Of a stretch of 18,811 nt of DNA, positions 7,870 to 15,909 are shown piece by piece (position 1 is the first letter of the stretch; every line of letters begins with the position of its first letter). This stretch comes from Deltaproteobacteria bacterium (lineage in GTDB: Bacteria; Desulfobacterota_B; Binatia; Bin18): the NCBI GenBank assembly GCA_012271025.1, contig JAAXHF010000141.1:1-18811 (forward strand), in the 5' to 3' direction. The position numbers were made by a program, and so were the translations under genes. Below the pieces are notes generated by a model. The model did not search any database. It worked only from the letters and a program-made list of their open reading frames with translations, and was not told where the DNA came from.

Positions 7870-8883
7870 TCAGTCCAGCCAAGCCAGCTGCCGCAGCCCG
7901 GCTTCGAGTCCCAGACCGAGCAGAAAAAGCCCGCCGAATTTCCGGTTGTGCAAAAACGCAAAGGCGACAAACCACAGGGGCCAGATATCGGCCCGGTACT
8001 CGGGCGGCATGCGGGCCGGTCGAGGCTGGCGATAGACCCGGATCACCAGCCCGAAGGTCCGGGCCGCCAGCAGCACCAGCAGCAGAACCGGGCTGAAAAA
8101 CCGGCTGACGACCAGATAGGCCACCAGCGCGTACTGGGCCGCCATCATCCCGATGACCGCGTAACGCGCGGTCCGCTCCCCGATCAGGACCGGCAGGGTG
8201 TAGATGCGCTTGGCGCGGTCGGTACTCAGCTTGTCGATGTGTTTGCCGAAGATGACTGTGGTTGCTCCCAGGCCGTAGGGCAAACTCGCCAGCACGACCG
8301 ACCACGTCCAGCCGCCGGTCAGCACGTAATAGCCCCCAGCGATCATGAGCGGTCCCCACACCACCAGCACAGCCAATTCGCCGAGGCCAAAATACTTGAG
8401 CGGATAGCTGTAGAACAGCACAAAGAAGGCGCCGACCGCCAACAGCACCAGGACGCCGCTGCCCCCCACGCCGACCAGATAGCCGCCCGCGCCGGCTGCA
8501 ATCAGGCCGGTGACCAGCGCGTAGCACAGATTTTCCCGTCGGCTCATCAGCCCGTGCTCAAGCGGCTGCGGGCCGTACTGGCTGCGGAAGGAGTTGTCCG
8601 TATCGGCTCCGGTCAGGTGATCGGTCAGATCGTTCAGCAGGTTATTGGTGGCATGGGCCATCAGCAGACCGAGCGTCAGCACCAGCCACAGCTGCCAACT
8701 GAACTGTCCGGCCCGGTAGGCCAGCAGACCGGCAATCGCCGCAGACAGCAGGGTGATGATGAGGACGGCCGCTCGGGTGGCGATCAGCCACCGGGCGATC
8801 AGGTCCAGGCTGTTCCACTCGTCCTTATCGAGCCGGGGAATGACCCGTACGGCTCTCCACCACATGGCCGGGTTGAGCAGCAT
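7870..8883 (-). CDS. UbiA-family prenyltransferase
   Basis: The 337-residue product is an integral membrane protein with about eight to nine hydrophobic segments. UbiA enzymes transfer a polyprenyl chain to an aromatic or other acceptor. The first Asp-rich motif reads NNLLNDLTDHLTGADTD, matching the NDxxDxxxD type; the second is DKLSTDRAKRIYTLPV with two aspartates and the TLPV tail typical of the family. This resembles MenA-like members more than classical UbiA, but the acceptor is unknown. The start is the ATG with AGGGAG upstream; a longer frame to 8976 lacks a good site. It lies 93 bases downstream of the metallopeptidase gene and just upstream of the lipocalin-like gene, with which it forms a pair. 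Confidence 0.9.
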   Translation of the reverse strand: MLLNPAMWWRAVRVIPRLDKDEWNSLDLIARWLIATRAAVLIITLLSAAIAGLLAYRAGQFSWQLWLVLTLGLLMAHATNNLLNDLTDHLTGADTDNSFRSQYGPQPLEHGLMSRRENLCYALVTGLIAAGAGGYLVGVGGSGVLVLLAVGAFFVLFYSYPLKYFGLGELAVLVVWGPLMIAGGYYVLTGGWTWSVVLASLPYGLGATTVIFGKHIDKLSTDRAKRIYTLPVLIGERTARYAVIGMMAAQYALVAYLVVSRFFSPVLLLVLLAARTFGLVIRVYRQPRPARMPPEYRADIWPLWFVAFAFLHNRKFGGLFLLGLGLEAGLRQLAWLD

Positions 8884-8895
8884 GTCTGTCTCCCT

Positions 8896-8940
8896 GAGGC
8901 GTCCTCCTGCACTTATAGCACGAATAAGGACTCGTCGGAC
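8896..8940 (-). promoter_or_regulatory. Possible promoter for the UbiA-lipocalin unit
   Basis: On the minus strand, TATAAG (8912-8917) is a fair -10 box, with TCCGAC 16 bases upstream as a poor -35. It is followed by an AGGAGG-like stretch and then by AGGGAG, which serves the UbiA start. If real, it separates the prenyltransferase pair from the restriction operon upstream. The weak -35 keeps confidence low. Confidence 0.25.
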
Positions 8941-8976
8941 GCGGCGCGGCGCCCATGCCCGGGCTCGCGGTTCCAC

Positions 8977-9711
8977 TCAGTAACGCCAGTCTGCGTGAGC
9001 GAGCGGCGCCCGGTTGAGTTCGTCCCGATACATGCGCCACTGGGGCAGAAGCCTGTCCATCAGAGCTTGAAACCGATCATTGTGAGCACGCTCAATCAGG
9101 TGGACCAGCTCATGCACCACGATGTACTCAAGACAGGAGACCGGTTTCTTCGCCAGCTCAAGATTCAGCCACACACGTTTGGCCTCGATGTTGCATGAAC
9201 CCCAGCGGGTCTTCATTTTCTTGATCCGCAGGTCATCGACCGTCACGCCAACTTTCGGCTCCCATTTGGCGAGGAGGGGTGGCAACTGGTTGCGTAACTG
9301 GCAGCGGTACCACTGATAGAGCACGGCCTCCCGGGTGTCTCGCTTATCGCCCGGACGGGCGCGCAATTCCATGGTCGTGTTGTTCAGCAGACGAAGAGTC
9401 GGCCGACCATCGTGCTCCGTCACGTTGAGCCGGTAGCGTCGGCCCTTGAAGTAATGGCTTTCGCCGGTCACGAACTCCCGCCGAGACTGGCGTGCCTGCC
9501 GCTCGAACTCAGCCCGGCGGCGGCGAATCCATCCCAGGCGCGAGATCACGGCCAGTCGCACGGCTTCGTCGTCAAGGCGCAGCGGTGCGGCCACCCGCAC
9601 CCGACCGTTCGGCGGGTACACGCCGACATGAAGATTCTTGATGTCCTTGTGGACGACCTCGACCGCTATCCCACGAATGTCGAGGCAGAAGCTTTTATCT
9701 TCAGTAGTCAC
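8977..9711 (-). CDS. YgjP/DUF45-family zinc metallopeptidase-like protein
   Basis: The 244-residue product carries HELVH (200-204) with H210 and nearby acidic residues, and the upstream TRWGSCN motif (168-174). Together these define the YgjP (DUF45, SprT/M48-like) metal-dependent hydrolase family. The N-terminal half is basic and lacks a signal peptide, so it should act in the cytoplasm. The GTG start overlaps the last 11 bases of hsdR, a clear case of translational coupling. Proteins of this family are often found next to type I restriction genes, and a role in processing or turnover of restriction or DNA-bound proteins is an attractive but unproven inference. It is the last gene of the restriction operon; no strong terminator follows in the 93 bases before the UbiA gene. 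Confidence 0.9.
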   Translation of the reverse strand: MTTEDKSFCLDIRGIAVEVVHKDIKNLHVGVYPPNGRVRVAAPLRLDDEAVRLAVISRLGWIRRRRAEFERQARQSRREFVTGESHYFKGRRYRLNVTEHDGRPTLRLLNNTTMELRARPGDKRDTREAVLYQWYRCQLRNQLPPLLAKWEPKVGVTVDDLRIKKMKTRWGSCNIEAKRVWLNLELAKKPVSCLEYIVVHELVHLIERAHNDRFQALMDRLLPQWRMYRDELNRAPLAHADWRY

Positions 9712-12700
9712 GCTGCGCCTTGACGATCTCGAAAATCCTGTCCACCAGTGTGTCCTCCCGGAGCACTTTTTTGATGGCGTTGCGGACTTGCTTCTCCTTG
9801 AACCTGTTCCCCCGCCAGTCCGCTTTCTTCACGAGACGGATGGCTTCGTCTACGGCCAAGGCGGCAGTTTCAGCCACGGCGCTCTCGGCGACGACATATT
9901 GATTCATCAGTTGTTCCAGCCCCTGTACGTCCCGCAAGTTGTCATACAGCGCACGCAGGGCACTGCTGTGAATGGTGAGGGGATAGTGGCCGCTCTCCGG
10001 TCGGCTGACCTGCTTCGCCAGCTCAACGATCTTGGCGAGGTATGCCTGGTAGTCCAGCGCCTCCTCTTTGCGCTGGCGGATCAGGGCGTCGAGCAGCTCT
10101 GACATCTTCTCGTAGTACCTGGGGTTGACCGCCATCTCGTCGATGATCAGCCGGCGGACGTTGTTTTCAATCGTCTCGGCCATTGCGCCGGGGTTCTGAC
10201 GCAGTCCGCTCGGCAGCGTCTCAACCGCCGCTGCACCGCGCTCGACAATCAGCTGCACCAGCGTCATATCGTCAAATGTCGAGAGCTGTTCGCTGGGCTC
10301 GGCCCGTATATACGTGTCGAGCAGGTGGCGCATGGCCGGCTCGTACATTTTCATGTCGATGTAATCGCCGCTGGCCAGCTTGACCTCCTGGCGCACCTTC
10401 TCGTAGTGGTCCACCTCGGCTTTGATCTCCTGCGCCTCGACAGCGGAGTAGCCGGCCTCACGCATCTCGTTGGCCAGGGTGGCGTAGGCGCGCAGGAAGA
10501 CCGCAGTCAGCTTGTAGAGGGCCACCCGCTTCGGCTCGTTATCTTTGAGCTGCTCGGCATTACCACTCTCGGCGGCGCAGAAGAAGCGCAGATAAGCCGC
10601 GGTATCGCGCGGCGGTTCGACTGGCTCGCACAGCGCCTTGACCGCTTCGCGGGCCTCCTCCAAGCGCTCCCTGCCCTGCTGAAGCCGATCCTTCAGCAAG
10701 CCCTCTACGTCATCCTTGTCGTAGCCGTCGAAAGCCTCACCGGTGTAGTCCTCAACAGACTGCTCCAACGACCGGAACAAATCCTTATAGTCGATGATAT
10801 AGCCGTAGTCCTTGTCCTCGCCGTCGAGGCGATTGACCCGGCAGATGGCCTGGAACAGGCCGTGGTCTTGCATCTGCTTGTCGATGTACAGATAGGTCGC
10901 CGGCGGCGCGTCAAAGCCGGTCAGCAGCTTATCGACCACGATCAGCAGCTTCATCCGCCCCGGCTCCTTGACAAAGCGCTTCTTCGCTTCCTTCTCGAAC
11001 TGCTCAGCCTTGCGCATCGCCGTGTCCTCGGGCTCGTTGAAGTGCGCCGCCGGCATCTTTCGGTAGATATCGTACTGGCGCAGCTTCTCGGTAAGCCCCT
11101 CACCGCTCTCTTCACCCTTGATGTCAGACGAGGCCGGTCTGTAGGAAGTCACGATGGCGCATTTGCCGGCCAGGTCGGTCTGCTGAAACAGCTCGAAGAA
11201 GCGACAGGCCGCATAGATGCTGTCCGAGACCAGCAGCGCGTTACCGTGGCCGCTCTTCAGACGGTCGCGCGTCTCCATATCAAACAGGATATCGGCGACG
11301 ATCTGCTCCAGCCGGCCCTGCGCACTCAGCACCTTCTGCATCGTGCCCCAGCGCTGCTTGAGCTGAGCCTTGGCGACATCGGTCAGCCCCTGGGTCTTGC
11401 TCTCGAACCACTGATCGATCCTGGCCTGCGAGGTGACGTGCTGGTCAATATCCCGCGCCTCGTAGCGCAGATCGAGCACCACGCCGTCGCCTGCCGCCTC
11501 GTCGTATTTGTAGGTGTCAATGTACGGTCCGAAGATCTCGATGCTCCGACGCTTGTCGGCCTTGAGCAGCGGAGTTCCGGTAAAGCCGATCAGGGTCGCC
11601 TTGGGCAGGAGCGCCTTCATCGCCTGGTGAAGTTTGCCGGATTGGGTGCGGTGGCACTCGTCCACAAAGACAAAGATAGTGCCCTTGGCGCGGAAGTCTG
11701 GGGGCAGACTCTGCTTGATCTCTGCGACGTAGGTGTCGATATCCTGGTCGCTCATCCCCTCCGACGTGCCGAATTTGTGGATCAGCGAGCCGATCAGCCA
11801 CTCGTCGCCGGTGTTGAGCACCTGTACCAGGTCAGCGCCGCTCTGCGTGCGGTAGATGTTCTCGCCAACGCCGTTGAAGACTTTCTCGATCTGCTCGTCC
11901 AGTTCGGTGCGGTCGGTAATAAGCAGGAGGCGGGGGTCGGTGACGTGCTCGCGAATCCACTTCGCCAGCCAGACCATGGTCAGGCTCTTGCCGCTGCCCT
12001 GGGTGTGCCAGATGATGCCGCCCTCCCGACGCTGCACGAAGGCTTGGGCCTTCCGCATGCCAAAGTACTGATTATGGCGACAAGTCTTCTTGACGCCCGC
12101 ATCGAAGACGATGAAGTCATGGACGAGTTCAAGCAGGCGCTCCTTGCCGCAGATTTGGCTCAGCTCTTGGAGCAGGGGGTTGTCGCCTGCGGCCGGGTGG
12201 GCATCGGCTTCCTTTTCCTTCCAGCGTAGCCAGTATTTCTCCGGCGTTTCGATCATGCCGTAGCGCAGCCCCTCGGTGTCGTTGCCGGCCATCACGAGTT
12301 GAACGGTAGTAAAGAACGGCTGAATGAACTCCCGCTTCTGGTTGTCGAGGTTCTGGCGGATGCCTTCGGTCACCGAGACTGTCGAGCGCTTCAGTTCCAA
12401 CACGCCCAGAGCGATGCCGTTGACGTACAGCACGAGGTCGGGCCGCTTTGTGTTCTGAGCGACAACCGTCACCTCTTCGGCGAGGGCAAAGTCGTTGTTG
12501 TCGGGGTTCTCCCAGTCAATCAGCCAGACGGTGACGTGATTCTCGCCAACGTCCGGCTGGACCTTCACCCCGTAGCGGAGCAGGTCGTAGACCATGCGGT
12601 TGGCGTCGTAGAGGGTCTTGCTGCCGCCCAGTGCGGCGGCTTTGTCGAGTTCGCGCCGGACTTTGGTGATGATGCCGTCGTCGTGCCCCTGGCGCTTGAG

Positions 12701-12844
12701 CCAGTCGGTCAGCAAATCCGGCTCGATGTTGTGGTTGTTGGGGCGGTCCTGCCAGTCGCCGAGGTAGGTGTAGCCGAGGGCGTCTCGAAAGAACGCGATC
12801 ACGCGCCGCTGGGTGAGTCTTTCCCGTTGACCGACCGTGCTCAT
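9701..12844 (-). CDS. hsdR: Type I restriction enzyme, HsdR subunit
   Basis: The 1047-residue product is the motor and nuclease subunit of a type I restriction enzyme, which translocates DNA and cuts away from the recognition site. The N-terminal PD-(D/E)xK nuclease shows D136 and E150-x-K152 (RPDLVLY then GVLELKRS). The SF2 helicase core shows Walker A TQGSGKS (281-287), DECH at 395-398, TGT in GFTGTPL (420-426) and a CRVNR motif VI-like block further on. The length is normal and the motifs are intact, so it looks functional. The ATG has GGAGGG upstream and overlaps the stop of a 43-residue ORF by ATGA. Its 3' end overlaps the metallopeptidase gene by 11 bases. Unusually, it is separated from hsdS by an ATPase gene. 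Confidence 0.97.
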   Translation of the reverse strand: MSTVGQRERLTQRRVIAFFRDALGYTYLGDWQDRPNNHNIEPDLLTDWLKRQGHDDGIITKVRRELDKAAALGGSKTLYDANRMVYDLLRYGVKVQPDVGENHVTVWLIDWENPDNNDFALAEEVTVVAQNTKRPDLVLYVNGIALGVLELKRSTVSVTEGIRQNLDNQKREFIQPFFTTVQLVMAGNDTEGLRYGMIETPEKYWLRWKEKEADAHPAAGDNPLLQELSQICGKERLLELVHDFIVFDAGVKKTCRHNQYFGMRKAQAFVQRREGGIIWHTQGSGKSLTMVWLAKWIREHVTDPRLLLITDRTELDEQIEKVFNGVGENIYRTQSGADLVQVLNTGDEWLIGSLIHKFGTSEGMSDQDIDTYVAEIKQSLPPDFRAKGTIFVFVDECHRTQSGKLHQAMKALLPKATLIGFTGTPLLKADKRRSIEIFGPYIDTYKYDEAAGDGVVLDLRYEARDIDQHVTSQARIDQWFESKTQGLTDVAKAQLKQRWGTMQKVLSAQGRLEQIVADILFDMETRDRLKSGHGNALLVSDSIYAACRFFELFQQTDLAGKCAIVTSYRPASSDIKGEESGEGLTEKLRQYDIYRKMPAAHFNEPEDTAMRKAEQFEKEAKKRFVKEPGRMKLLIVVDKLLTGFDAPPATYLYIDKQMQDHGLFQAICRVNRLDGEDKDYGYIIDYKDLFRSLEQSVEDYTGEAFDGYDKDDVEGLLKDRLQQGRERLEEAREAVKALCEPVEPPRDTAAYLRFFCAAESGNAEQLKDNEPKRVALYKLTAVFLRAYATLANEMREAGYSAVEAQEIKAEVDHYEKVRQEVKLASGDYIDMKMYEPAMRHLLDTYIRAEPSEQLSTFDDMTLVQLIVERGAAAVETLPSGLRQNPGAMAETIENNVRRLIIDEMAVNPRYYEKMSELLDALIRQRKEEALDYQAYLAKIVELAKQVSRPESGHYPLTIHSSALRALYDNLRDVQGLEQLMNQYVVAESAVAETAALAVDEAIRLVKKADWRGNRFKEKQVRNAIKKVLREDTLVDRIFEIVKAQRDY

Positions 12845-12972
12845 GTCCTCGTACCCTCCAGTTCCAAGGTTCCCACTACGACCTTTCCATGACCGCCAGC
12901 CGGTATTGCCTCGGCCAGCTTTTCGATCCTTTGAGAGCAGTCGTTCTTGGTCTCGACTAACCCACGCGCCAT
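12841..12972 (-). CDS. Possible 43-residue ORF bridging the ATPase gene and hsdR
   Basis: This small frame starts at an ATG inside the last 16 bases of the ATPase gene and ends with a TGA that overlaps the hsdR ATG (ATGA). It reads MARGLVETKND, then a short helix-like part (RIEKLAEAI), a glycine-rich turn and VVVGTLELEG. It fills the whole gap between the two genes without a stop, so it may keep ribosomes moving into hsdR. I do not recognise a family. The ten bases TGGAGGGTAC (minus strand) occur both at its end (12851-12860) and just before its start (12982-12991), so it could instead be the 3' relic of an older gene that once preceded hsdR. Its own SD is poorly spaced. Confidence 0.4.
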   Translation of the reverse strand: MARGLVETKNDCSQRIEKLAEAIPAGGHGKVVVGTLELEGTRT

Positions 12973-14507
12973 TGTAATAAAGTACCCTCCAACCCCTCCA
13001 CTAAGGGCTGAATGTCGCTTTCATCCCGTTTGGCTTCCAATCGAGCAACCGCTCGACAGATATCCGAGGTGCTCCTGCTGAGGGGATCGGCAAGGCCGTT
13101 GAGTTTTGCTTTGGCGATCTCTGAATCTCGGTCGGACGCCGAGTCGTACACTGAGTTCTGCTGTATCATCCGGTTGGACAGGCCTGTCGGATTCAGATTG
13201 AGTTCCATGGCTCCCTCGTTCAAATTCTGCCGTAACCGATCCCATATCCAGATTTCTGGTGAGGTGCGGCCGGGGAGAAAGAACACCGGGACGTCATCGG
13301 CGACTTTTTGCCGTATGCGTCGTGCTATATCGCTGTCGCGCTTATCGCCGTCGAGAACGAAGACGAAGTTCTGAATCTGACCAAATTGCATGAAAGCTCT
13401 AGCATGAGTTGGAAACTCACTAGCGCCCGTATCTCGTCCTATGCGAACCGACTCCCACTTCATGTCATGTTTGGGGAGGACAACATCAAAAATTCCCCGT
13501 AAGATGCTTTCGGCCACCTGGTCCTCACAAAGCAGGTTGAGCGACTCGCCGGAGCGTCCGTAGAGCGCATCCTGAACGATATCGCGATAAGGTGGAATTG
13601 CGACGACCCGGCCCGCTTCGTCGCGTCCGAGAAAGAGGCGACCGTGGGCAGGTACCGAATCAAGTATCACTGGGCTATGAGTGGTCACGATGATCTGCAG
13701 GTCATTACGCAGGGAGAGCTGTTGTAGTTGTAACATGAGAAGTTGCTGAACCCAGGGGTGCAGACCGGCTTCCACTTCGTCAATCAGAACTAGCGCGCCT
13801 TTGAGCTGAGCGATTTCTTGCGACAGCCGTAGTAAGGCGCGCTCGCCGGCGGCCATGTGCAGCTCCGAGTACGCCGCGCCGGCTTCCTGGGTGGCAAAGA
13901 GCAAGTTCTTGCTACCGCTGGACAGACTGACGACTTCCGAATACCTGAAGGGAAGCATCTGCTGCGCGAACTCGATCTGTGACGCTGTCAAAGGTTTTTC
14001 TAGCGGTGCGGCCATCAGACGCGACATACTAAGAACCCCACGCACCTCGGATGGATTACTGAGATTGCTGAGCGTCCTCAGGTAAATCTGCCGCTCCGGT
14101 TGGGTGGCGTTTTTACGACCAAGGAAACTACGATTCCAGCCCTTGGAACGCCGCCACCGCATAGAACGCCGTCCTTCCGGCGTCGAGTAATCAAACTCTA
14201 TAATGACTTCGCCCTTCTCGTCCTCGCGTCCGCCGAGCTTAGGGCGGTAATCAGGAAAGAGTGTGGACGGCACGAAATCCTTGACTCCCGCTCCCGGGAC
14301 CTTGTAGGAACATGCGGCCGCGAAGAGTACGGTTGACTTACCGCTAGCATTACCGCCGGCAATGACGCTCACCGGATAATCAAACACCACTCGGAGGCCA
14401 TCAATACCTCGAATGCCTCTCAGGTTGATTTCAGCCAGAAAGTGCGGCAGGTGGGGTTTCTTGCCTTGCAATTGCTCCCAGAGATTCTTCAAGCGCGTTT
14501 TGATCAT
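12957..14507 (-). CDS. AAA/ABC-type ATPase with C-terminal TOPRIM-like domain (OLD-like)
   Basis: The 516-residue product has an SMC/ABC-like ATPase module: Walker A GGNASGKST (51-59), a signature-like AAGERALLRLS (219-229), Walker B LVLIDEVEAGLHP (239-251) with E244, and the H-loop TTHSP (275-279). A second domain follows with E328 (LLCEDQVAE) and VLDGDKRD (384-391), giving the acidic E...DxD pattern of TOPRIM nucleases. This order is that of OLD-family proteins, which include GajA and other anti-phage effectors. AAGGAGAG sits 6 bases before the ATG. It lies between hsdS and hsdR and is less G+C-rich than hsdR, so it looks inserted. No UvrD-like GajB partner is seen. Nuclease activity is inferred from the motif only; PARIS-like or other ATPase-TOPRIM roles are alternatives. 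Confidence 0.85.
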   Translation of the reverse strand: MIKTRLKNLWEQLQGKKPHLPHFLAEINLRGIRGIDGLRVVFDYPVSVIAGGNASGKSTVLFAAACSYKVPGAGVKDFVPSTLFPDYRPKLGGREDEKGEVIIEFDYSTPEGRRSMRWRRSKGWNRSFLGRKNATQPERQIYLRTLSNLSNPSEVRGVLSMSRLMAAPLEKPLTASQIEFAQQMLPFRYSEVVSLSSGSKNLLFATQEAGAAYSELHMAAGERALLRLSQEIAQLKGALVLIDEVEAGLHPWVQQLLMLQLQQLSLRNDLQIIVTTHSPVILDSVPAHGRLFLGRDEAGRVVAIPPYRDIVQDALYGRSGESLNLLCEDQVAESILRGIFDVVLPKHDMKWESVRIGRDTGASEFPTHARAFMQFGQIQNFVFVLDGDKRDSDIARRIRQKVADDVPVFFLPGRTSPEIWIWDRLRQNLNEGAMELNLNPTGLSNRMIQQNSVYDSASDRDSEIAKAKLNGLADPLSRSTSDICRAVARLEAKRDESDIQPLVEGLEGTLLQWRVG

Positions 14508-14534
14508 TTATGACTCTCCTTCTTGCTGAAACTC

Positions 14535-14610
14535 ATCTCATAAATAGGAAGGGCGTCGCTTTTGCCCAGAATCGATGGCCTCCAAAGCACCTGCCAGACA
14601 TTTATGAGAT
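14535..14610. repeat. 11-bp inverted repeat between hsdS and the ATPase gene
   Basis: ATCTCATAAAT at 14535-14545 and its exact complement at 14600-14610 bracket 54 bases. Related TCATAAA/TTTATGA words recur at 14506-14513 (across the ATPase start) and near 14634-14640. The 138-base gap between hsdS and the ATPase gene holds no convincing gene; a 31-residue frame at 14538-14633 has no good SD. The AT-rich repeated words are candidate operator half-sites for separate control of the ATPase gene. Confidence 0.5.
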
Positions 14611-14645
14611 AGCTTCTGCATTTTGGTTCTCATTCATAAGACCTG

Positions 14646-15908
14646 CTACCTCTCTGCTGGGGCATCGGAGTACGCAATCCGTATCTTGCCAGTCAGGAGC
14701 TGCTGCATCATGCCCTGCTTGAGGGCGTGGGTCTTGTCTCGGCGTCGCTCAAGAGCGGCAATATCGGCGTCCATGTCGGAGAGGACGGTAGCGATGGCGC
14801 GTTGTTCTGGGAGAGGAGGATAAGAGGCAAGATACTGATGAACATCATTTCGGTTCAACGTGGGAACGCCTGAGCCCGATAGAAATCGTGTAAGGTCAAT
14901 GTGGGTATAAAAGTAGTAGATGAACTTTGGGTCGTTGCCACGAAAGGACGTAACCCAAAGAGCCGTGTTATGCGGCCAGTAGTCCTTTTCGATGAAATGA
15001 ACTTTCCCGATTGTCCCTGATCGCCCGGTGACCACGCCCGGCCCCTTCACCATCGCCCGCTCATGGTGGTGTAAGACCCCATTTGAATAAACAACAGCAT
15101 ATGATCCGGGCCGGATTTGCGAAGTCGGCAAATCAAAACCTCTTTGCAGCAGCGCAATGTTCCCCAGTCGCTTCGTCTCCCATTCCTCGCTGAACCCTGG
15201 CAGGCGAGTCTCGCCGGTAAGGAGCTGCTGCATGGCGGCCTGCTTGATGGCCCGCTTCTTGGCGATCAACTTCTCCAACGACCCAAGCAATTTATCCACA
15301 TCCGACAACGCCTCGGCGATGGCGCGTTGCTCAACTCCGCTCTTGGGCCAAGGTAATTGCAGTCGCGCAAAACGACTGCTACCGAGGTGCGCGATGGATG
15401 TTGTCTGTAAAGCAACTCTTGCAAACACACCGGTCTCTCGGCTGTACCGGAATAGATGAGATGCAAACAGTGAGGAAACACCGGCTTTAGCCCTAAAACG
15501 CAAGAGCTGGTTCTGTATTGCGCACGCTCTCGGGTACTCATCTTGATAGATCGCGCACCGTCCGACCAGATCCAGGCTTTGTCCCTCGTTCAGCAGGACA
15601 TCAGACCGAAGGAGCATGAAGTGGGCGAACATGGCGTCCGTCATTGGCATTGTCAACACATCGCTGATATCGATGCGCCCATCAAAGACATTCTTCGTTC
15701 GCAAGTATGGGCGTTGTTGGCCCGGGCCGTTGACCGCTAAGGCTTTCCCCGTAACGACTTCTCCCATGCATCCTACTGGCTGCACTTCCCAATCCTGTGG
15801 AATCACCCCTACTTCAGTCTGTTTGTAGCCCTGGGGAACGGCAGTCGATTCATTAGCGCCGGATAGTGTTCCCGGCCGTGTTGTGACCGTTTGCGGTGCG
15901 GAGGTCAT
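14646..15908 (-). CDS. hsdS: Type I restriction-modification specificity subunit HsdS
   Basis: The roughly 420-residue product is the DNA-recognition subunit shared by methylation and restriction complexes. It has two target-recognition domains, each followed by a long conserved helix: EQRAIAEALSDVDKLLGSLE with AAMQQLLTGETRLPGF in the middle and EQRAIATVLSDMDADIAALE with GMMQQLLTGKIRI at the end. This two-fold layout predicts a bipartite target. I chose the ATG at 15908, one base after the stop of the preceding gene and 8 bases after AGGGTGA; a GTG at 15920 in the same frame is possible. The C-terminus after KIRI is short and normal. The gene is intact. The two halves share DNA repeats that could allow swapping of recognition domains. 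Confidence 0.95.
   Translation of the reverse strand: MTSAPQTVTTRPGTLSGANESTAVPQGYKQTEVGVIPQDWEVQPVGCMGEVVTGKALAVNGPGQQRPYLRTKNVFDGRIDISDVLTMPMTDAMFAHFMLLRSDVLLNEGQSLDLVGRCAIYQDEYPRACAIQNQLLRFRAKAGVSSLFASHLFRYSRETGVFARVALQTTSIAHLGSSRFARLQLPWPKSGVEQRAIAEALSDVDKLLGSLEKLIAKKRAIKQAAMQQLLTGETRLPGFSEEWETKRLGNIALLQRGFDLPTSQIRPGSYAVVYSNGVLHHHERAMVKGPGVVTGRSGTIGKVHFIEKDYWPHNTALWVTSFRGNDPKFIYYFYTHIDLTRFLSGSGVPTLNRNDVHQYLASYPPLPEQRAIATVLSDMDADIAALERRRDKTHALKQGMMQQLLTGKIRIAYSDAPAER
14688..15329. repeat. Paired conserved segments inside hsdS, 525 bp apart
   Basis: The segment 14688-14804 resembles 15213-15329. Shared words include AGGAGCTGCTGCAT and GCGATGGCGCGTTG, both at an offset of exactly 525 bases (175 codons). 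They encode the two conserved helices of HsdS and bracket one recognition domain. Such repeats are natural sites for recombination between HsdS halves. Confidence 0.7.
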
Positions 15909-15909
15909 A

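Noticed and set aside
6604..9198. Very long plus-strand open frame opposite the lipocalin-like and UbiA genes
   Set aside because: Low-complexity Gln/Pro/His/Arg composition with no domain; a high-GC shadow of well-recognised minus-strand genes.
10325..12229. Long plus-strand open frame opposite hsdR
   Set aside because: HsdR motifs on the minus strand are intact and in order; the plus-strand frame is an antisense shadow.
14538..14633. 31-residue minus-strand frame between hsdS and the ATPase gene
   Set aside because: No properly spaced SD and no recognisable features; the inverted repeat explains the region better.
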